DNA of 38,873 nucleotides, taken from NCBI RefSeq assembly GCF_020297365.1, contig NZ_JAIXIG010000033.1, positions 1 through 38,873 on the forward strand. The letters are read 5' to 3'. Positions 7,564 to 14,812 of the stretch are shown here, piece by piece. Below the pieces are notes generated by a model that saw only the letters and a program-made list of their open reading frames with translations, was not told where the DNA came from and did no database searches. The position numbers and the translations under genes were made by a program. Numbering within the stretch: position 1 is the stretch's first letter; each line of letters begins with the position of its first letter. Source of the stretch: Curtobacterium oceanosedimentum (GTDB lineage Bacteria > Actinomycetota > Actinomycetes > Actinomycetales > Microbacteriaceae).

Positions 7564-8604
7564 CTAGAGCTTGGTGACCTGGTCGAAGCTGAGCTCGACC
7601 GGGGTCTCACGCTCGAACAGCGAGACGAGCACGGTGAGCTTGCCGCTCTCCGGCTTGATCTCGGAGATCGAACCCGGCAGGCCCGCGAACGAGCCTTCCT
7701 TGATGGTGATCGTCTCACCGATCTCGAAGTCGACCTCGGCCGCGGGCTGCGCCTGCAGCGAGCCGCCGGACTTCGCGCCACCCTTGGTCGGGGCAGCCTC
7801 GGCGACCTGCACGAGGGACTTGAGCATGCCGAACGCCTCGTCGAACCGGAGCGGCGTCGGGTTGTGGGCGTTGCCGACGAAGCCGGTCACACCCGGGGTG
7901 TGGCGGACTACCGACCACGAGTCCTCGTTGAGGTCCATGCGGACGAGCACGTACGAAGGGATCCGGACGCGCGTGACGAGCTTGCGCTGACCGTTCTTGA
8001 TCTCGACGACGTCCTCCATCGGGACCTCGACCTGGTAGATGTAGTCCTCCATCGACATCGAGACCATGCGGTTCTCGATGTTCGACTTCACACGGCGCTC
8101 GAAGCCCGCGTAGGAGTGGATGACGTACCACTTGCCCGGCTTCATCCGCAGCTCGGCCTTGAACGCCTCGTACGGGTCGACCTCGGCCGGCTCGTCGTCC
8201 TCGAGGGCCTCGTCGGCGGCGAGCGTCTCGTTCGCCTCGGCAGCGGTCTCCGCCTCGAGCTCGACTTCTTCCTCGTCCTCGACGGCCTCGACGGCGGCCT
8301 CGGCCTCGTCGGCGGAGTCGATCTCGAGTGCGTCGTCGACCACGGCGTCGGCCTCGGGGTCGCGGGCCTCCTGCAGCGCGGTCAGGGCCTCGTCGAGACC
8401 GACGTCGACGGTGCCGTCGTCGGGCTCGGAGCTGAGGCCGAGCGACTCGTCGTCCTCGCCCTCGATCGAGACGGCGCGCTCTTCAGCGGACTCGACGGAG
8501 CGTCCCTCGCCGGTCTCGACGTCGCCTTCCTGGTTCTCCTCGACCTCCGAGGACTGCTCGGCAGCCGTCGCGAGGTCGATGTCGTCGCGGGAGTTGTCAG
8601 ACAC
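7564..8604 (-). CDS. nusG: Transcription termination/antitermination protein NusG
   Basis: NusG of 346 residues. It binds RNA polymerase and couples it to Rho or the ribosome. The NGN domain begins near residue 155 (KPGKWYVIHSYAGFERRVKSNI) and the KOW motif is in IKEGSFAGLPGSISEI near 300-320. Residues 1-150 are a low-complexity, highly acidic Glu/Asp/Ala extension, much longer than the N-terminus of E. coli NusG (181 residues in total) and typical in kind, though long, for actinobacteria. The ATG at 8604 is the only sensible start. It lies 134 bases after secE and before rplK. The acidic tail is predicted to be disordered; its role is unknown. Confidence 0.97.
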   Translation of the reverse strand: MSDNSRDDIDLATAAEQSSEVEENQEGDVETGEGRSVESAEERAVSIEGEDDESLGLSSEPDDGTVDVGLDEALTALQEARDPEADAVVDDALEIDSADEAEAAVEAVEDEEEVELEAETAAEANETLAADEALEDDEPAEVDPYEAFKAELRMKPGKWYVIHSYAGFERRVKSNIENRMVSMSMEDYIYQVEVPMEDVVEIKNGQRKLVTRVRIPSYVLVRMDLNEDSWSVVRHTPGVTGFVGNAHNPTPLRFDEAFGMLKSLVQVAEAAPTKGGAKSGGSLQAQPAAEVDFEIGETITIKEGSFAGLPGSISEIKPESGKLTVLVSLFERETPVELSFDQVTKL

Positions 8605-8738
8605 AGTCGGTTCTTTCCGTTCGGTGGTGCTGGTCGGGGTGGCGTGCGGTCGTGGTCGTGATCGACGCCGTCACGATCGATGCCGTCTCGGGCGACCGTA
8701 CTCCTCGGGCCGGCCACGAACGGCAGCCGACACCCGGG

Positions 8739-9023
8739 TCAGGCTGTGGGCGTGGGCCCGTTGCCGAAGACGTACCCGACGCCGAGACCGAACACGAAGT
8801 CGAGGATCGACACCAGGATCATCATCACGACGACGAACACGAGCACGACGCCCGTGTAGCTGAAGAGCTCCTTGCGGGTCGGCGTGACGACCTTGCGCAG
8901 TTCGCCGAGGACCTGGCGGATGAAGAGCACGATGGCGGCGATGGGACCGCGGCGCTCGGCCCGGTCCTGCTTCGCCTTGGCGACGACGTCGTCCGCCGTC
9001 GTCTCCATGTCTTTGCTCGCCAA
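8739..9023 (-). CDS. secE: Preprotein translocase subunit SecE
   Basis: SecE, 94 residues, the clamp subunit of the SecYEG translocon. The conserved amphipathic region [20 protein letters not shown] is followed by one transmembrane helix (about residues 56-85). The start used here is the TTG at 9023 because GAAGGG lies six bases upstream; an ATG five codons later (9008) has no clear ribosome-binding site. The gene starts only 20 bases after tRNA-Trp, so the two are likely made from the same transcript and separated by tRNA processing. Confidence 0.95.
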   Translation of the reverse strand: MASKDMETTADDVVAKAKQDRAERRGPIAAIVLFIRQVLGELRKVVTPTRKELFSYTGVVLVFVVVMMILVSILDFVFGLGVGYVFGNGPTPTA

Positions 9024-9043
9024 CTTCTACCCTTCCAGATGTG

Positions 9044-9116
9044 CAGGGCGGACAGGACTCGAACCTGCAACCTGCGGTTTTGGAGACCGCTGCTCTACCA
9101 ATTGAGCCACCGCCCT
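9044..9116 (-). tRNA. tRNA-Trp (CCA anticodon)
   Basis: A 73-nt cloverleaf: acceptor AGGGCGG pairs with CCGCCCT, D arm GCTC..GAGC, anticodon loop CTCCAAA (anticodon CCA), T loop TTCGAGT, and discriminator G as expected for tRNA-Trp. The 3' CCA is not encoded. It heads the secE-nusG transcript. Confidence 0.96.
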
Positions 9117-9156
9117 TCGGGACACGGTTCGTCGCCGTCCCGTGTTCCGGTGGTCG

Positions 9157-9186
9157 AGTCTACGGGAGTCCGTCACACGGTGTCCA
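9157..9186 (-). promoter_or_regulatory. Promoter of tRNA-Trp-secE
   Basis: TGGACA (9181-9186) and TAGACT (9157-9162) on the minus strand are separated by 18 bases, about 41 bases before the tRNA 5' end. This is one of the best sigma-70-type promoters in the window. It lies back to back with the aminotransferase promoter. Confidence 0.65.
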
Positions 9187-9216
9187 CTTGACCGGCTCCC
9201 CGGCGTGCCGCGCCGG

Positions 9217-9222
9217 TAGGCT
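9217..9222 (+). promoter_or_regulatory. Leaderless -10 box of the aminotransferase gene
   Basis: TAGGCT ends 7 bases before the GTG at 9230, with no ribosome-binding site between, so transcription should begin at the start codon. Confidence 0.65.
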
Positions 9223-9229
9223 GGCCCCC

Positions 9230-10495
9230 GTGAGCACCGCAGCGCCCGGCCCCGAGTCCCCCGCCCACGAGTCCGTCGACGCCCTCGCCGACGCACCGAC
9301 CGACCGTCCGCGCATCGCGTCCCGCATCGCCGCGATCGCCGAGTCCGCCACGCTCAAGGTCGATGCCAAGGCGAAGGCACTCAAGGCCGCCGGCCGCCCG
9401 GTCATCTCGTTCGCCGCCGGCGAGCCCGACTTCGCGACGCCGCAGCACGTCGTCGACGCCGCCGTCGCCGCGGCGCAGGACCCGAAGAACCACCGCTACA
9501 CGCCCGCGACCGGGCTCCCCGAGCTGAAGCAGGCCATCGCCGACAAGACGGCGCGCGCGTCCGGCGTCACCGTGGACCCCTCGCAGGTCATCGTGACGAA
9601 CGGCGGCAAGCAGGCGGTCTACCAGGCGTTCCAGACCGTCGTCGACGCCGGCGACGAGGTCCTGCTCCCCGCCCCGTACTGGACCACCTACCCCGAAGCC
9701 ATCCGCCTGGCCGGTGGCGAGCCCGTCGAGGTGTTCGCGGGCAGCGACCAGGACTACCTGGTGACGGTCGAGCAGCTCGAGGCCGCACGCACGCCGAAGA
9801 CCAAGGCGCTGCTGTTCTGCTCGCCCTCGAACCCGACGGGCGCCGTGTACTCCGCCGAGCAGACCCGGGCCATCGGCGAGTGGGCGCTCGAACACGGCAT
9901 CTGGGTGATCAGCGACGAGATCTACCAGGACCTGGTCTACGACGGCATCGCCTTCACCGGGATCCTGCAGGCGGTCCCCGCCCTCGCCGACACCACGATC
10001 CTGGTGAACGGCGTCGCGAAGACCTACGCCATGACCGGCTGGCGCGTCGGGTGGTCCATCGGCCCGGTCGACGCCGTCAAGGCCGCGTCGAACCTGCAGT
10101 CGCACCTGTCGTCGAACGTCTCGAACGTCTCGCAGCGGGCCGCGATCGCCGCCCTGACCGGTCCGCAGGAGCCCGTCGCCGCGATGCGCGAGGCCTTCGA
10201 CCGTCGCCGCCGGGCCATCGTGGACGGCCTCAACGCGATCCCGGGCTTCCGCACGCCCACGCCGCAGGGCGCCTTCTACGTGTACCCGGACGTCACCGCA
10301 CTGCTCGGACGCGAGTGGGCGGGCTCGACCCCGACCACGACGCTCGAGCTCGCCGACCTGATCCTCGAACAGACCGAGGTCGCGGTCGTGCCCGGTGAGG
10401 CCTTCGGCCCGTCGGGCTACCTGCGCCTGTCGTACGCACTGGGTGACGACGACATCGCCGAGGGCGTCGCACGCCTGGCGGCGTTCTTCGCGTAG
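9230..10495 (+). CDS. Class I/II pyridoxal phosphate-dependent aminotransferase (aspartate aminotransferase type)
   Basis: Fold-type I aminotransferase of 421 residues. Visible landmarks: the substrate-side [16 protein letters not shown] near 60-75, [15 protein letters not shown], the PLP-pocket [12 protein letters not shown], the Asp-containing [15 protein letters not shown], and the Schiff-base lysine Lys264 in [15 protein letters not shown]. These match AspC/AspB-like enzymes acting on aspartate, with glutamate and other amino acids possible. The frame is open back to 9041, but that part overlaps tRNA-Trp; the GTG at 9230 with a leaderless -10 box is the likely start. It is a single-gene unit, closed by a strong hairpin shared with murB. 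Confidence 0.92.
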   Translation: MSTAAPGPESPAHESVDALADAPTDRPRIASRIAAIAESATLKVDAKAKALKAAGRPVISFAAGEPDFATPQHVVDAAVAAAQDPKNHRYTPATGLPELKQAIADKTARASGVTVDPSQVIVTNGGKQAVYQAFQTVVDAGDEVLLPAPYWTTYPEAIRLAGGEPVEVFAGSDQDYLVTVEQLEAARTPKTKALLFCSPSNPTGAVYSAEQTRAIGEWALEHGIWVISDEIYQDLVYDGIAFTGILQAVPALADTTILVNGVAKTYAMTGWRVGWSIGPVDAVKAASNLQSHLSSNVSNVSQRAAIAALTGPQEPVAAMREAFDRRRRAIVDGLNAIPGFRTPTPQGAFYVYPDVTALLGREWAGSTPTTTLELADLILEQTEVAVVPGEAFGPSGYLRLSYALGDDDIAEGVARLAAFFA

Positions 10496-10511
10496 TCCTC
10501 GCGGATGCACG

Positions 10512-10542
10512 GAACGGGCCACCTCGTCGAGGTGGCCCGTTC
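10512..10542. terminator. Bidirectional terminator between aminotransferase and murB
   Basis: GAACGGGCCACCTC (10512-10525) and GAGGTGGCCCGTTC (10529-10542) form a perfect 14-bp stem with a GTC loop. It lies 17 bases after the aminotransferase stop and 56 bases after the murB stop. Confidence 0.85.
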
Positions 10543-10597
10543 GCTTGTCCTGGAGGCCCGTGGTGCGTCGTGCTCGTCCGTCCCGTCACGCGGACGA

Positions 10598-11626
10598 TCA
10601 GCCGAGCAGGTCCCCCACCACGACGGGCTCCGGCACGAGCGAGACACCGAACCGGTTCAGCACGGTCACCTGCACGAACCGTGCGAGCTCGGCCACCTGC
10701 GCCGCCGTCGCGCCGCCCCGGTTCGTGAGCGCGAGCGTGTGCTTCGACGAGATCGCCGCGAGCGATCCCGGGACCCGGTACCCGCGGTGGACACCGGCGT
10801 GCTCGATGAGCCAGGCGGCACTGAGCTTGACGTCGTCGCCCGCCGGCCACCGGGGTGCGTCGGCGGGGAGCGTCTCGGCGAAGGCCGGCGACACGATCGG
10901 GTTGGTGAAGAACGAGCCGGCGCTCCAGGTGTCGGGGTCCTCGGCGTCGAGCACCATGCCCTTCGACCCGCGCAGCCGCAGGACCTCGGCGCGGACGGTC
11001 GCAGGCGGCACGAGCGCGCCGAGCTCGACCCCGAGCGAACCGGCGAGCTGCGCGTACCGCACGGGCACGCCCTGCTCGCCAGCGAGGCCGAAGCGGAACT
11101 CGACCGTCAGCACGACCCCGCGTCGACCGTGCTTGAGCGTCGACGTGCGGTAACCGAGCGCCAGCTCGGCTGCCGGGACCCACGCGCGCTCCCCCGTGGC
11201 GGCGTCGAGGAACTCGACCCGGGTGAGCACGTCGGCGAGTTCGACCCCGTAGGCGCCGATGTTCTGCACGGGGGACGCACCGACCGTGCCCGGGATGCCG
11301 CTGAGGGCCTCCAGGCCGGTCCAGCCGTTCGCGACGGTGGTGGCGACGAACGCGTCCCAGGGCTCACCGGCCGCGACGCGGACGGTGACGCCGTCGGCGT
11401 CCTGGTCGGCGTCGACGCCGGTGGTGCGGACGAGCACGACGGTGCCGTCGAAGCCGCCGTCGGCGACCAGCAGGTTGCTGCCGCCGCCGAGGACGAGCCA
11501 CTCGTCGTCGGCGAAGGCGTCGAGCGCGTGCGTCACGAGCTCGTCGGTGGTCGTGGCCGTGAGCAGCCGGGCGGCGGGACCGCCGACGCGGAGCGTCGTG
11601 AGGTCGGCGAGCACCGGCTCGGACAC
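10598..11626 (-). CDS. murB: UDP-N-acetylmuramate dehydrogenase (UDP-N-acetylenolpyruvoylglucosamine reductase)
   Basis: MurB of 342 residues, the FAD enzyme that reduces UDP-GlcNAc-enolpyruvate to UDP-MurNAc for peptidoglycan. Residues 10-15 (TTLRVGGPA), the flavin-binding GGGSNLLVAD (47-56), GIPGTVGASPVQNIGAYG, the Tyr/Arg pair in LGYRTSTLK, and the catalytic Ser in AGSFFTNPIVS are all present. The GTG at 11626 starts two bases after the stop of the HadB-like gene. No strong ribosome-binding site was seen, so translation probably depends on coupling. The frame is open well upstream but has no family match there. Confidence 0.96.
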   Translation of the reverse strand: MSEPVLADLTTLRVGGPAARLLTATTTDELVTHALDAFADDEWLVLGGGSNLLVADGGFDGTVVLVRTTGVDADQDADGVTVRVAAGEPWDAFVATTVANGWTGLEALSGIPGTVGASPVQNIGAYGVELADVLTRVEFLDAATGERAWVPAAELALGYRTSTLKHGRRGVVLTVEFRFGLAGEQGVPVRYAQLAGSLGVELGALVPPATVRAEVLRLRGSKGMVLDAEDPDTWSAGSFFTNPIVSPAFAETLPADAPRWPAGDDVKLSAAWLIEHAGVHRGYRVPGSLAAISSKHTLALTNRGGATAAQVAELARFVQVTVLNRFGVSLVPEPVVVGDLLG

Positions 11627-11628
11627 GG

Positions 11629-12054
11629 TCAGCGGAACACCACCGTGATCTGCGCCTTGCCGAGCACGGTCTGCCCGGCGGCGGTCACGGTGAGGTCGAT
11701 GCGCTTCGGCCGGCCGTCGTCGTCGACGGTCCCGACCTTCGCGACGATGCCGATGGTCGCGCCCTGCTCGGGGTCGACGACGACGGGGCGCGTGAAGCGG
11801 ACGCCGTAGCCGGCGACCCAGCCGGTGTCGCCGAGCCACTCGGCGACCGGCTGCACCGCGATGCCCATCGTGAGCATGCCGTGGGCGAGCACGCCCGGCA
11901 GGCCGACCGAGGCGGCGACGTCGTCGCGGTAGTGGATCGGGTTGAAGTCACCCGAGGCGCCGGCGTAGCGGACGAGCGAGTCACGGGTGACGTGCACCTC
12001 ACGCTCGGCGACGACGGTACCGACCTCGAGCGCGGTGGCGGGTGCGGCGGTCAT
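11629..12054 (-). CDS. MaoC family dehydratase (HadB-like)
   Basis: Hot-dog fold hydratase/dehydratase, 141 residues, the length of HadB. The hydratase-2 motif is intact in ASGDFNPIHYRDDVAASVGLPGVLAHGM with the catalytic Asp36 and His41. In mycobacteria HadB pairs with HadA to dehydrate 3-hydroxyacyl-ACP in FAS-II. Here it follows the HadA-like gene with a four-base ATGA overlap, which supports an HadAB-type heterodimer. Microbacteriaceae are not known for mycolic acids, so the physiological substrate is open. Confidence 0.9.
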   Translation of the reverse strand: MTAAPATALEVGTVVAEREVHVTRDSLVRYAGASGDFNPIHYRDDVAASVGLPGVLAHGMLTMGIAVQPVAEWLGDTGWVAGYGVRFTRPVVVDPEQGATIGIVAKVGTVDDDGRPKRIDLTVTAAGQTVLGKAQITVVFR

Positions 12055-12500
12055 GCGTCGTCTCCTCGGACCACGAGGGTGGAGGTCGCCGTGACGACGT
12101 GCTCCCCCGTGGCGTCGTCCATCGTGCTCTGGGCGGTGACCATGGCGTTGCCGCCGAGGGTCTTCACGCTCGTGACCGTCAGGGTCGCGGTGAGCTCGTC
12201 ACCGGCGACGATCGGCCGGTCGTAGGCGAAGGCCTGCTCGCCGTGGACGACGCGGGAGAAGTCGATCCCGGCGTCGGGCTCGTCCAGCAGCTGCGCGAGC
12301 GTGGCCTCCTGCACGACGACGGCGAAGGTCGGCGGGGCGACCACGTCGGCGTACCCGGCGGCACGCGCGGCCTCGGGGTCGTGGTGGACGGGGTTGGTCG
12401 CGAACACCGCGCGCGAGAACTCACGCACCTTCTCACGACCGACCAGGTAGGGCTGGGCCGGCGGGAACGTCCTGCCGACGAGCTCGGGGTTCACTGACAC
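12051..12500 (-). CDS. MaoC-like N-terminal dehydratase domain protein (HadA-like)
   Basis: About 149 residues with the FAS1-like/MaoC N-terminal hot-dog domain typical of HadA: VGRTFPPAQPYLVGREKVREFSRAV, then PVHHDPEAARAAGY, APPTFAVVV and VVHGEQAFAYDRPIVAGDEL. HadA lacks the catalytic Asp/His and supports substrate binding beside HadB. Three in-frame GTG codons cluster at 12503, 12500 and 12494. The one at 12500 lies 6 bases from TAGACT (12507-12512), fitting the leaderless pattern, and was chosen. It is first in the HadA-like, HadB-like, murB operon. Confidence 0.87.
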   Translation of the reverse strand: MSVNPELVGRTFPPAQPYLVGREKVREFSRAVFATNPVHHDPEAARAAGYADVVAPPTFAVVVQEATLAQLLDEPDAGIDFSRVVHGEQAFAYDRPIVAGDELTATLTVTSVKTLGGNAMVTAQSTMDDATGEHVVTATSTLVVRGDDA

Positions 12501-12506
12501 CACGGC

Positions 12507-12512
12507 AGTCTA
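12507..12512 (-). promoter_or_regulatory. Leaderless -10 box of the HadA-like gene
   Basis: TAGACT on the minus strand, 6 bases before the GTG at 12500. No ribosome-binding site is seen. Confidence 0.55.
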
Positions 12513-12555
12513 CCGACGCCGGTCCGGGGTCTGTCGTCCTCGAGCACGCATCGGT

Positions 12556-12610
12556 TATGCTGCCGAGGACCGGTTCGGGGGAACCGGCGCGTGTTCCGAC
12601 ACGCGGTTCC
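12556..12610 (+). promoter_or_regulatory. -10 box and double-hairpin leader of the orphan gene
   Basis: TATGCT (12556-12561) is a likely -10 box. The leader holds two perfect 7-bp hairpins: CCGGTTC/GAACCGG (12570-12576 with 12581-12587) and CGCGTGT/ACACGCG (12588-12594 with 12599-12605). GGAACCG (12580-12586) can instead pair with CGGTTCC (12604-12610), which ends at the ribosome-binding site. The two folds exclude each other. Confidence 0.5.
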
Positions 12611-12625
12611 GGGAGGGGAGGACCG

Positions 12626-13024
12626 ATGCACACCACGACCGAGTTCGCCGTGCACACAGGAGACCGGTGCACGGCCATGGAGGTCGCGGGAGCGGCACTG
12701 CGGCGGAGCGGCCACCACGTCGTGTCGACCGGCGGCACGCTCACCGCGACGACCGGCAACCGGCTGCTGACCATCCTGCTCGGGGCGCTCGTGCACCCGT
12801 CGCGGGAGTTCCGCCGGTACGAGCTGTCGTCCATCGTCAGCGGTGCCTCGACGACCATCATGCTGCGGCACGCCGGGCACCCCACCGCCGTGTCCGGCGG
12901 CAGCATCGGGGCCAGCCGGCGGCGGACCGCGTGGCGGGAGGTCACGGCCGGGCTCGAGCACGCGCTGCAGGCGGCCGGGGTGCTGCAGGCGCGGACGGAC
13001 ACGGGGCCGCTCCGCACGCACTGA
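12626..13024 (+). CDS. Hypothetical protein of unknown family
   Basis: Protein of 132 residues that I do not recognise. It is predicted soluble apart from a moderately hydrophobic stretch LLTILLGALV near residue 50; it has no signal peptide, Cys residues or obvious motif, and is rich in Gly/Thr/Ala. The ATG at 12626 is chosen because GGGAGGGGAGG lies just upstream; the frame is open to 12557 but that part covers the leader hairpins. Codon use (G/C third positions) looks like the neighbours. It is monocistronic, divergent from the HadA-like gene, and has an unusual structured leader. Confidence 0.7.
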   Translation: MHTTTEFAVHTGDRCTAMEVAGAALRRSGHHVVSTGGTLTATTGNRLLTILLGALVHPSREFRRYELSSIVSGASTTIMLRHAGHPTAVSGGSIGASRRRTAWREVTAGLEHALQAAGVLQARTDTGPLRTH

Positions 13025-13079
13025 GCGGCGGCGTGATCGTCGGCTTCGTCGGCGTCGGCCCCGTCGGCCCCGTCGGCTT

Positions 13080-13136
13080 CGAGTGAGCAGAACACGTCGT
13101 GTTCGCGGAAGTGATCCGGCGTCTTCTGCTCACTCG
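13080..13136. repeat. Intergenic 13-bp inverted repeat element
   Basis: CGAGTGAGCAGAA (13080-13092) and TTCTGCTCACTCG (13124-13136) are perfect complements around a 31-base centre that holds AACAC/GTGTT. It follows a run of 9-bp GTCGGC-type repeats (about 13048-13080) in the 225 bases between the orphan gene and tRNA-Met. No coding capacity was recognised here. It could be a terminator for the orphan gene or a small palindromic repeat element. Confidence 0.55.
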
Positions 13137-13222
13137 AGCGCGCGGCGGCCGGAGGTCGGGCGTCCGGCGCTCGGCACTCGGCACTCGGTCGCCCGGCACT
13201 CGTGCGCCCCGGGAACGACGAA

Positions 13223-13247
13223 AGCCCGGCGATCAGATCGCCGGGCT
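13223..13247 (-). terminator. Terminator of the tRNA-Thr/tRNA-Met unit
   Basis: AGCCCGGCGATC (13223-13234) pairs perfectly with GATCGCCGGGCT (13236-13247). On the minus strand the stem is followed by TTCGTCGTT. It begins three bases after the encoded CCA of tRNA-Met. Confidence 0.8.
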
Positions 13248-13249
13248 CG

Positions 13250-13326
13250 TGGTAGCGAGGGCGGGACTTGAACCCGCGACCCCACGATTATGAGTCGTGT
13301 GCTCTAACCAACTGAGCTACCCCGCC
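13250..13326 (-). tRNA. tRNA-Met, elongator type (CAT anticodon)
   Basis: A 77-nt cloverleaf including an encoded 3' CCA. Acceptor GGCGGGG pairs with CCTCGCT through G-U at 1-72 and 5-68; D loop is long (AGTTGGTTA), anticodon loop CTCATAA gives CAT, T arm is GCGGG TTCAAGT CCCGC, discriminator A. The initiator features (1-72 mismatch, three G-C pairs in the anticodon stem) are absent. A lysidine-modified tRNA-Ile2 with the same anticodon cannot be fully excluded. Confidence 0.9.
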
Positions 13327-13358
13327 AGAGATCCGGAGCGACACGCGCGCCGGGTCGG

Positions 13359-13430
<72 letters not shown>

Positions 13431-13433
13431 GAT

Positions 13434-13461
13434 GTGCCGCGAACGGCACCACACGAGGATA
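13434..13461 (-). promoter_or_regulatory. Promoter and leader hairpin of tRNA-Thr/tRNA-Met
   Basis: TATCCT (13456-13461) is a good -10 box 25 bases before tRNA-Thr. Between them GTGCCG-TTCG-CGGCAC (13434-13449) forms a compact hairpin, likely part of the 5' leader removed by RNase P. Confidence 0.5.
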
Positions 13462-13523
13462 GCAGACCTCCGACGCTGCTCCGGAACCGGACGAGACGCC
13501 CGGGCGTGCCGCGCCGTCGACCG

Positions 13524-14663
13524 CTAGTTCGCGTTGGTCTCGAGCCAGGTCTGCGGGTCCACCGGGACCCCGTCGACGTGCACCTCGAGGTGCAGGTGCG
13601 GGCCGGTGGAGTTCCCCGTGCTGCCGACCAGACCGAGCTCGTCGCCGACCTCGACCTGCTGGCCGGTGACGACCTTGAAGGAGTTGTCCTCCATGTGGCC
13701 GTACACGCTGACGATGTCCTTGCCGTCGATCTCGTGCTGCACCCAGACGTCGTTGCCGAAGCCGCCGTCGCCCGCTTGCACCTTGATGACGGTGCCCGAG
13801 GCGATCACCCGGATCGGGGTGCCCTCACCCGGGGCGAAGTCGACGCCCATGTGGTTCGTGGAGCAGAACGAGCACCCGGCGACCTGGCGCCCTCCGAAGC
13901 CCGAGGTGATGGGGACACCGGTCAGGAACGGCCACTGGATGGTGCCCGTCGGGTCGTTCGTGAAGCTCGAGGCGTCGACGTGGGCGTACTGGGTGGCGTC
14001 CGACACCGTGTACTGGTCGCGCGGGTCGGTCCCGTCGACCCCGGCGCCGACGCTCATCGACTGGGTCGCACCGCCCGCCGCCGTGGCACGTGCCGCGGTC
14101 GAGCCGGACTCCGGGACCCACAGGGCCTGTGCGGGGAGCGAGGTGGAGACGACCAGCCCGGCGGCGAACAGCAGCGCGCCGACGGCCGTGACGCGCGAGG
14201 CCGCGCGTCCGAACGACGTGCCCTGCTTCGGCGTCGCGGGGGTCCGGACGGTGCTCGCCGGGATGTGCCGGGTCGCGCGGTCGACGTGCAGGCTCGGAAC
14301 GGTCCGCGCGGGACCACCGGCACGGCGACGCGACGCGGGTGCCTGCGCCGCGACACGGGGCGAGCGGGCACTGCTGCCTGCTCCGGGCGCCACCTGGACG
14401 TCGGGCGACGTGGGGGCCGGCGGGGTCACGATCCGTTCCGCGGGCCGCACGGGCGAGGCCGGCGCGGCGTCGACGGGCGAGACGGGCGTCCCGGCTCCGA
14501 CGACCTCGTCGAACGACGGGCGAGCCGCTCGTTCCGTCTGGACGGCGCCCTTCGCCGCTGCACGCTCCGCCTCGATCCGCGCTCGTCGGGTCAGGTGGAC
14601 GGCCGGGGTGGCGGCGTCGACGGAACCGTCGGTGGGAGCGGACGACAGAAGGGGCTGCTGCAT
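13524..14663 (-). CDS. M23 family metallopeptidase with N-terminal membrane anchor
   Basis: Cell-wall endopeptidase of 379 residues. A basic, Ala/Pro-rich cytoplasmic or disordered region (1-150) precedes one hydrophobic segment around 157-175 (AVGALLFAAGLVVSTSLPAQA), which is a signal anchor or an internal signal with an Ala-x-Ala-like end. The LytM/M23 domain carries the zinc and catalytic residues: His271 and Asp275 in HMGVDFAPG, His323 in VYGHM, and His356 and His358 in GPHLHLEVHVDG. All are present, so the enzyme should be active against peptidoglycan cross-links. The promoter TAGCGT (14733-14738) and a GTAAC/ATAAC direct repeat lie upstream. It is convergent with no other gene; tRNA-Thr and tRNA-Met follow in the same direction with their own promoter. 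Confidence 0.9.
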   Translation of the reverse strand: MQQPLLSSAPTDGSVDAATPAVHLTRRARIEAERAAAKGAVQTERAARPSFDEVVGAGTPVSPVDAAPASPVRPAERIVTPPAPTSPDVQVAPGAGSSARSPRVAAQAPASRRRAGGPARTVPSLHVDRATRHIPASTVRTPATPKQGTSFGRAASRVTAVGALLFAAGLVVSTSLPAQALWVPESGSTAARATAAGGATQSMSVGAGVDGTDPRDQYTVSDATQYAHVDASSFTNDPTGTIQWPFLTGVPITSGFGGRQVAGCSFCSTNHMGVDFAPGEGTPIRVIASGTVIKVQAGDGGFGNDVWVQHEIDGKDIVSVYGHMEDNSFKVVTGQQVEVGDELGLVGSTGNSTGPHLHLEVHVDGVPVDPQTWLETNAN

Positions 14664-14698
14664 GCGTTCGGTGGCGATCCTGATCGAGGCGGGGCGCG

Positions 14699-14738
14699 CT
14701 CGTTGGTAACGAGCAGATAACGGGACCTGAGCACGCTA
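14699..14738 (-). promoter_or_regulatory. Promoter and GTAAC/ATAAC direct repeat of the M23 gene
   Basis: A -10 box TAGCGT (14733-14738, minus strand) is followed downstream by GTAAC (14706-14710) and ATAAC (14717-14721) on the plus strand, an 11-bp-period direct repeat. CTCGTT/AACGAG (14699-14704 with 14708-14713) also forms a short hairpin. Two-component regulators such as MtrA bind direct repeats of this kind near cell-wall hydrolase genes in actinobacteria; that link is inference. Confidence 0.4.
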
Positions 14739-14812
14739 GCAAAGGTCGCCGTGGGTCGCCAGTCGTGCACGGCCGCACGGGGTGCCCCCAGACCGAGGGG
14801 ACGCGTGCTGCG

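Noticed and set aside
12433..13095. 220-codon minus-strand frame opposite the orphan gene at 12626
   Set aside because: No ribosome-binding site or promoter fits it, composition is shadow-like, and it would cover the HadA-like promoter. The plus-strand frame has a strong site and a -10 box.
13250..13326. Initiator tRNA-Met
   Set aside because: Position 1-72 is a G-U pair and the three G-C pairs of the initiator anticodon stem are missing, so the elongator type is more likely.
14664..14812. ydaO/c-di-AMP riboswitch upstream of the M23 peptidase gene
   Set aside because: Cell-wall hydrolase genes in actinobacteria often have one, so it was looked for; the 150-base leader and promoter region is too short and lacks its conserved blocks.
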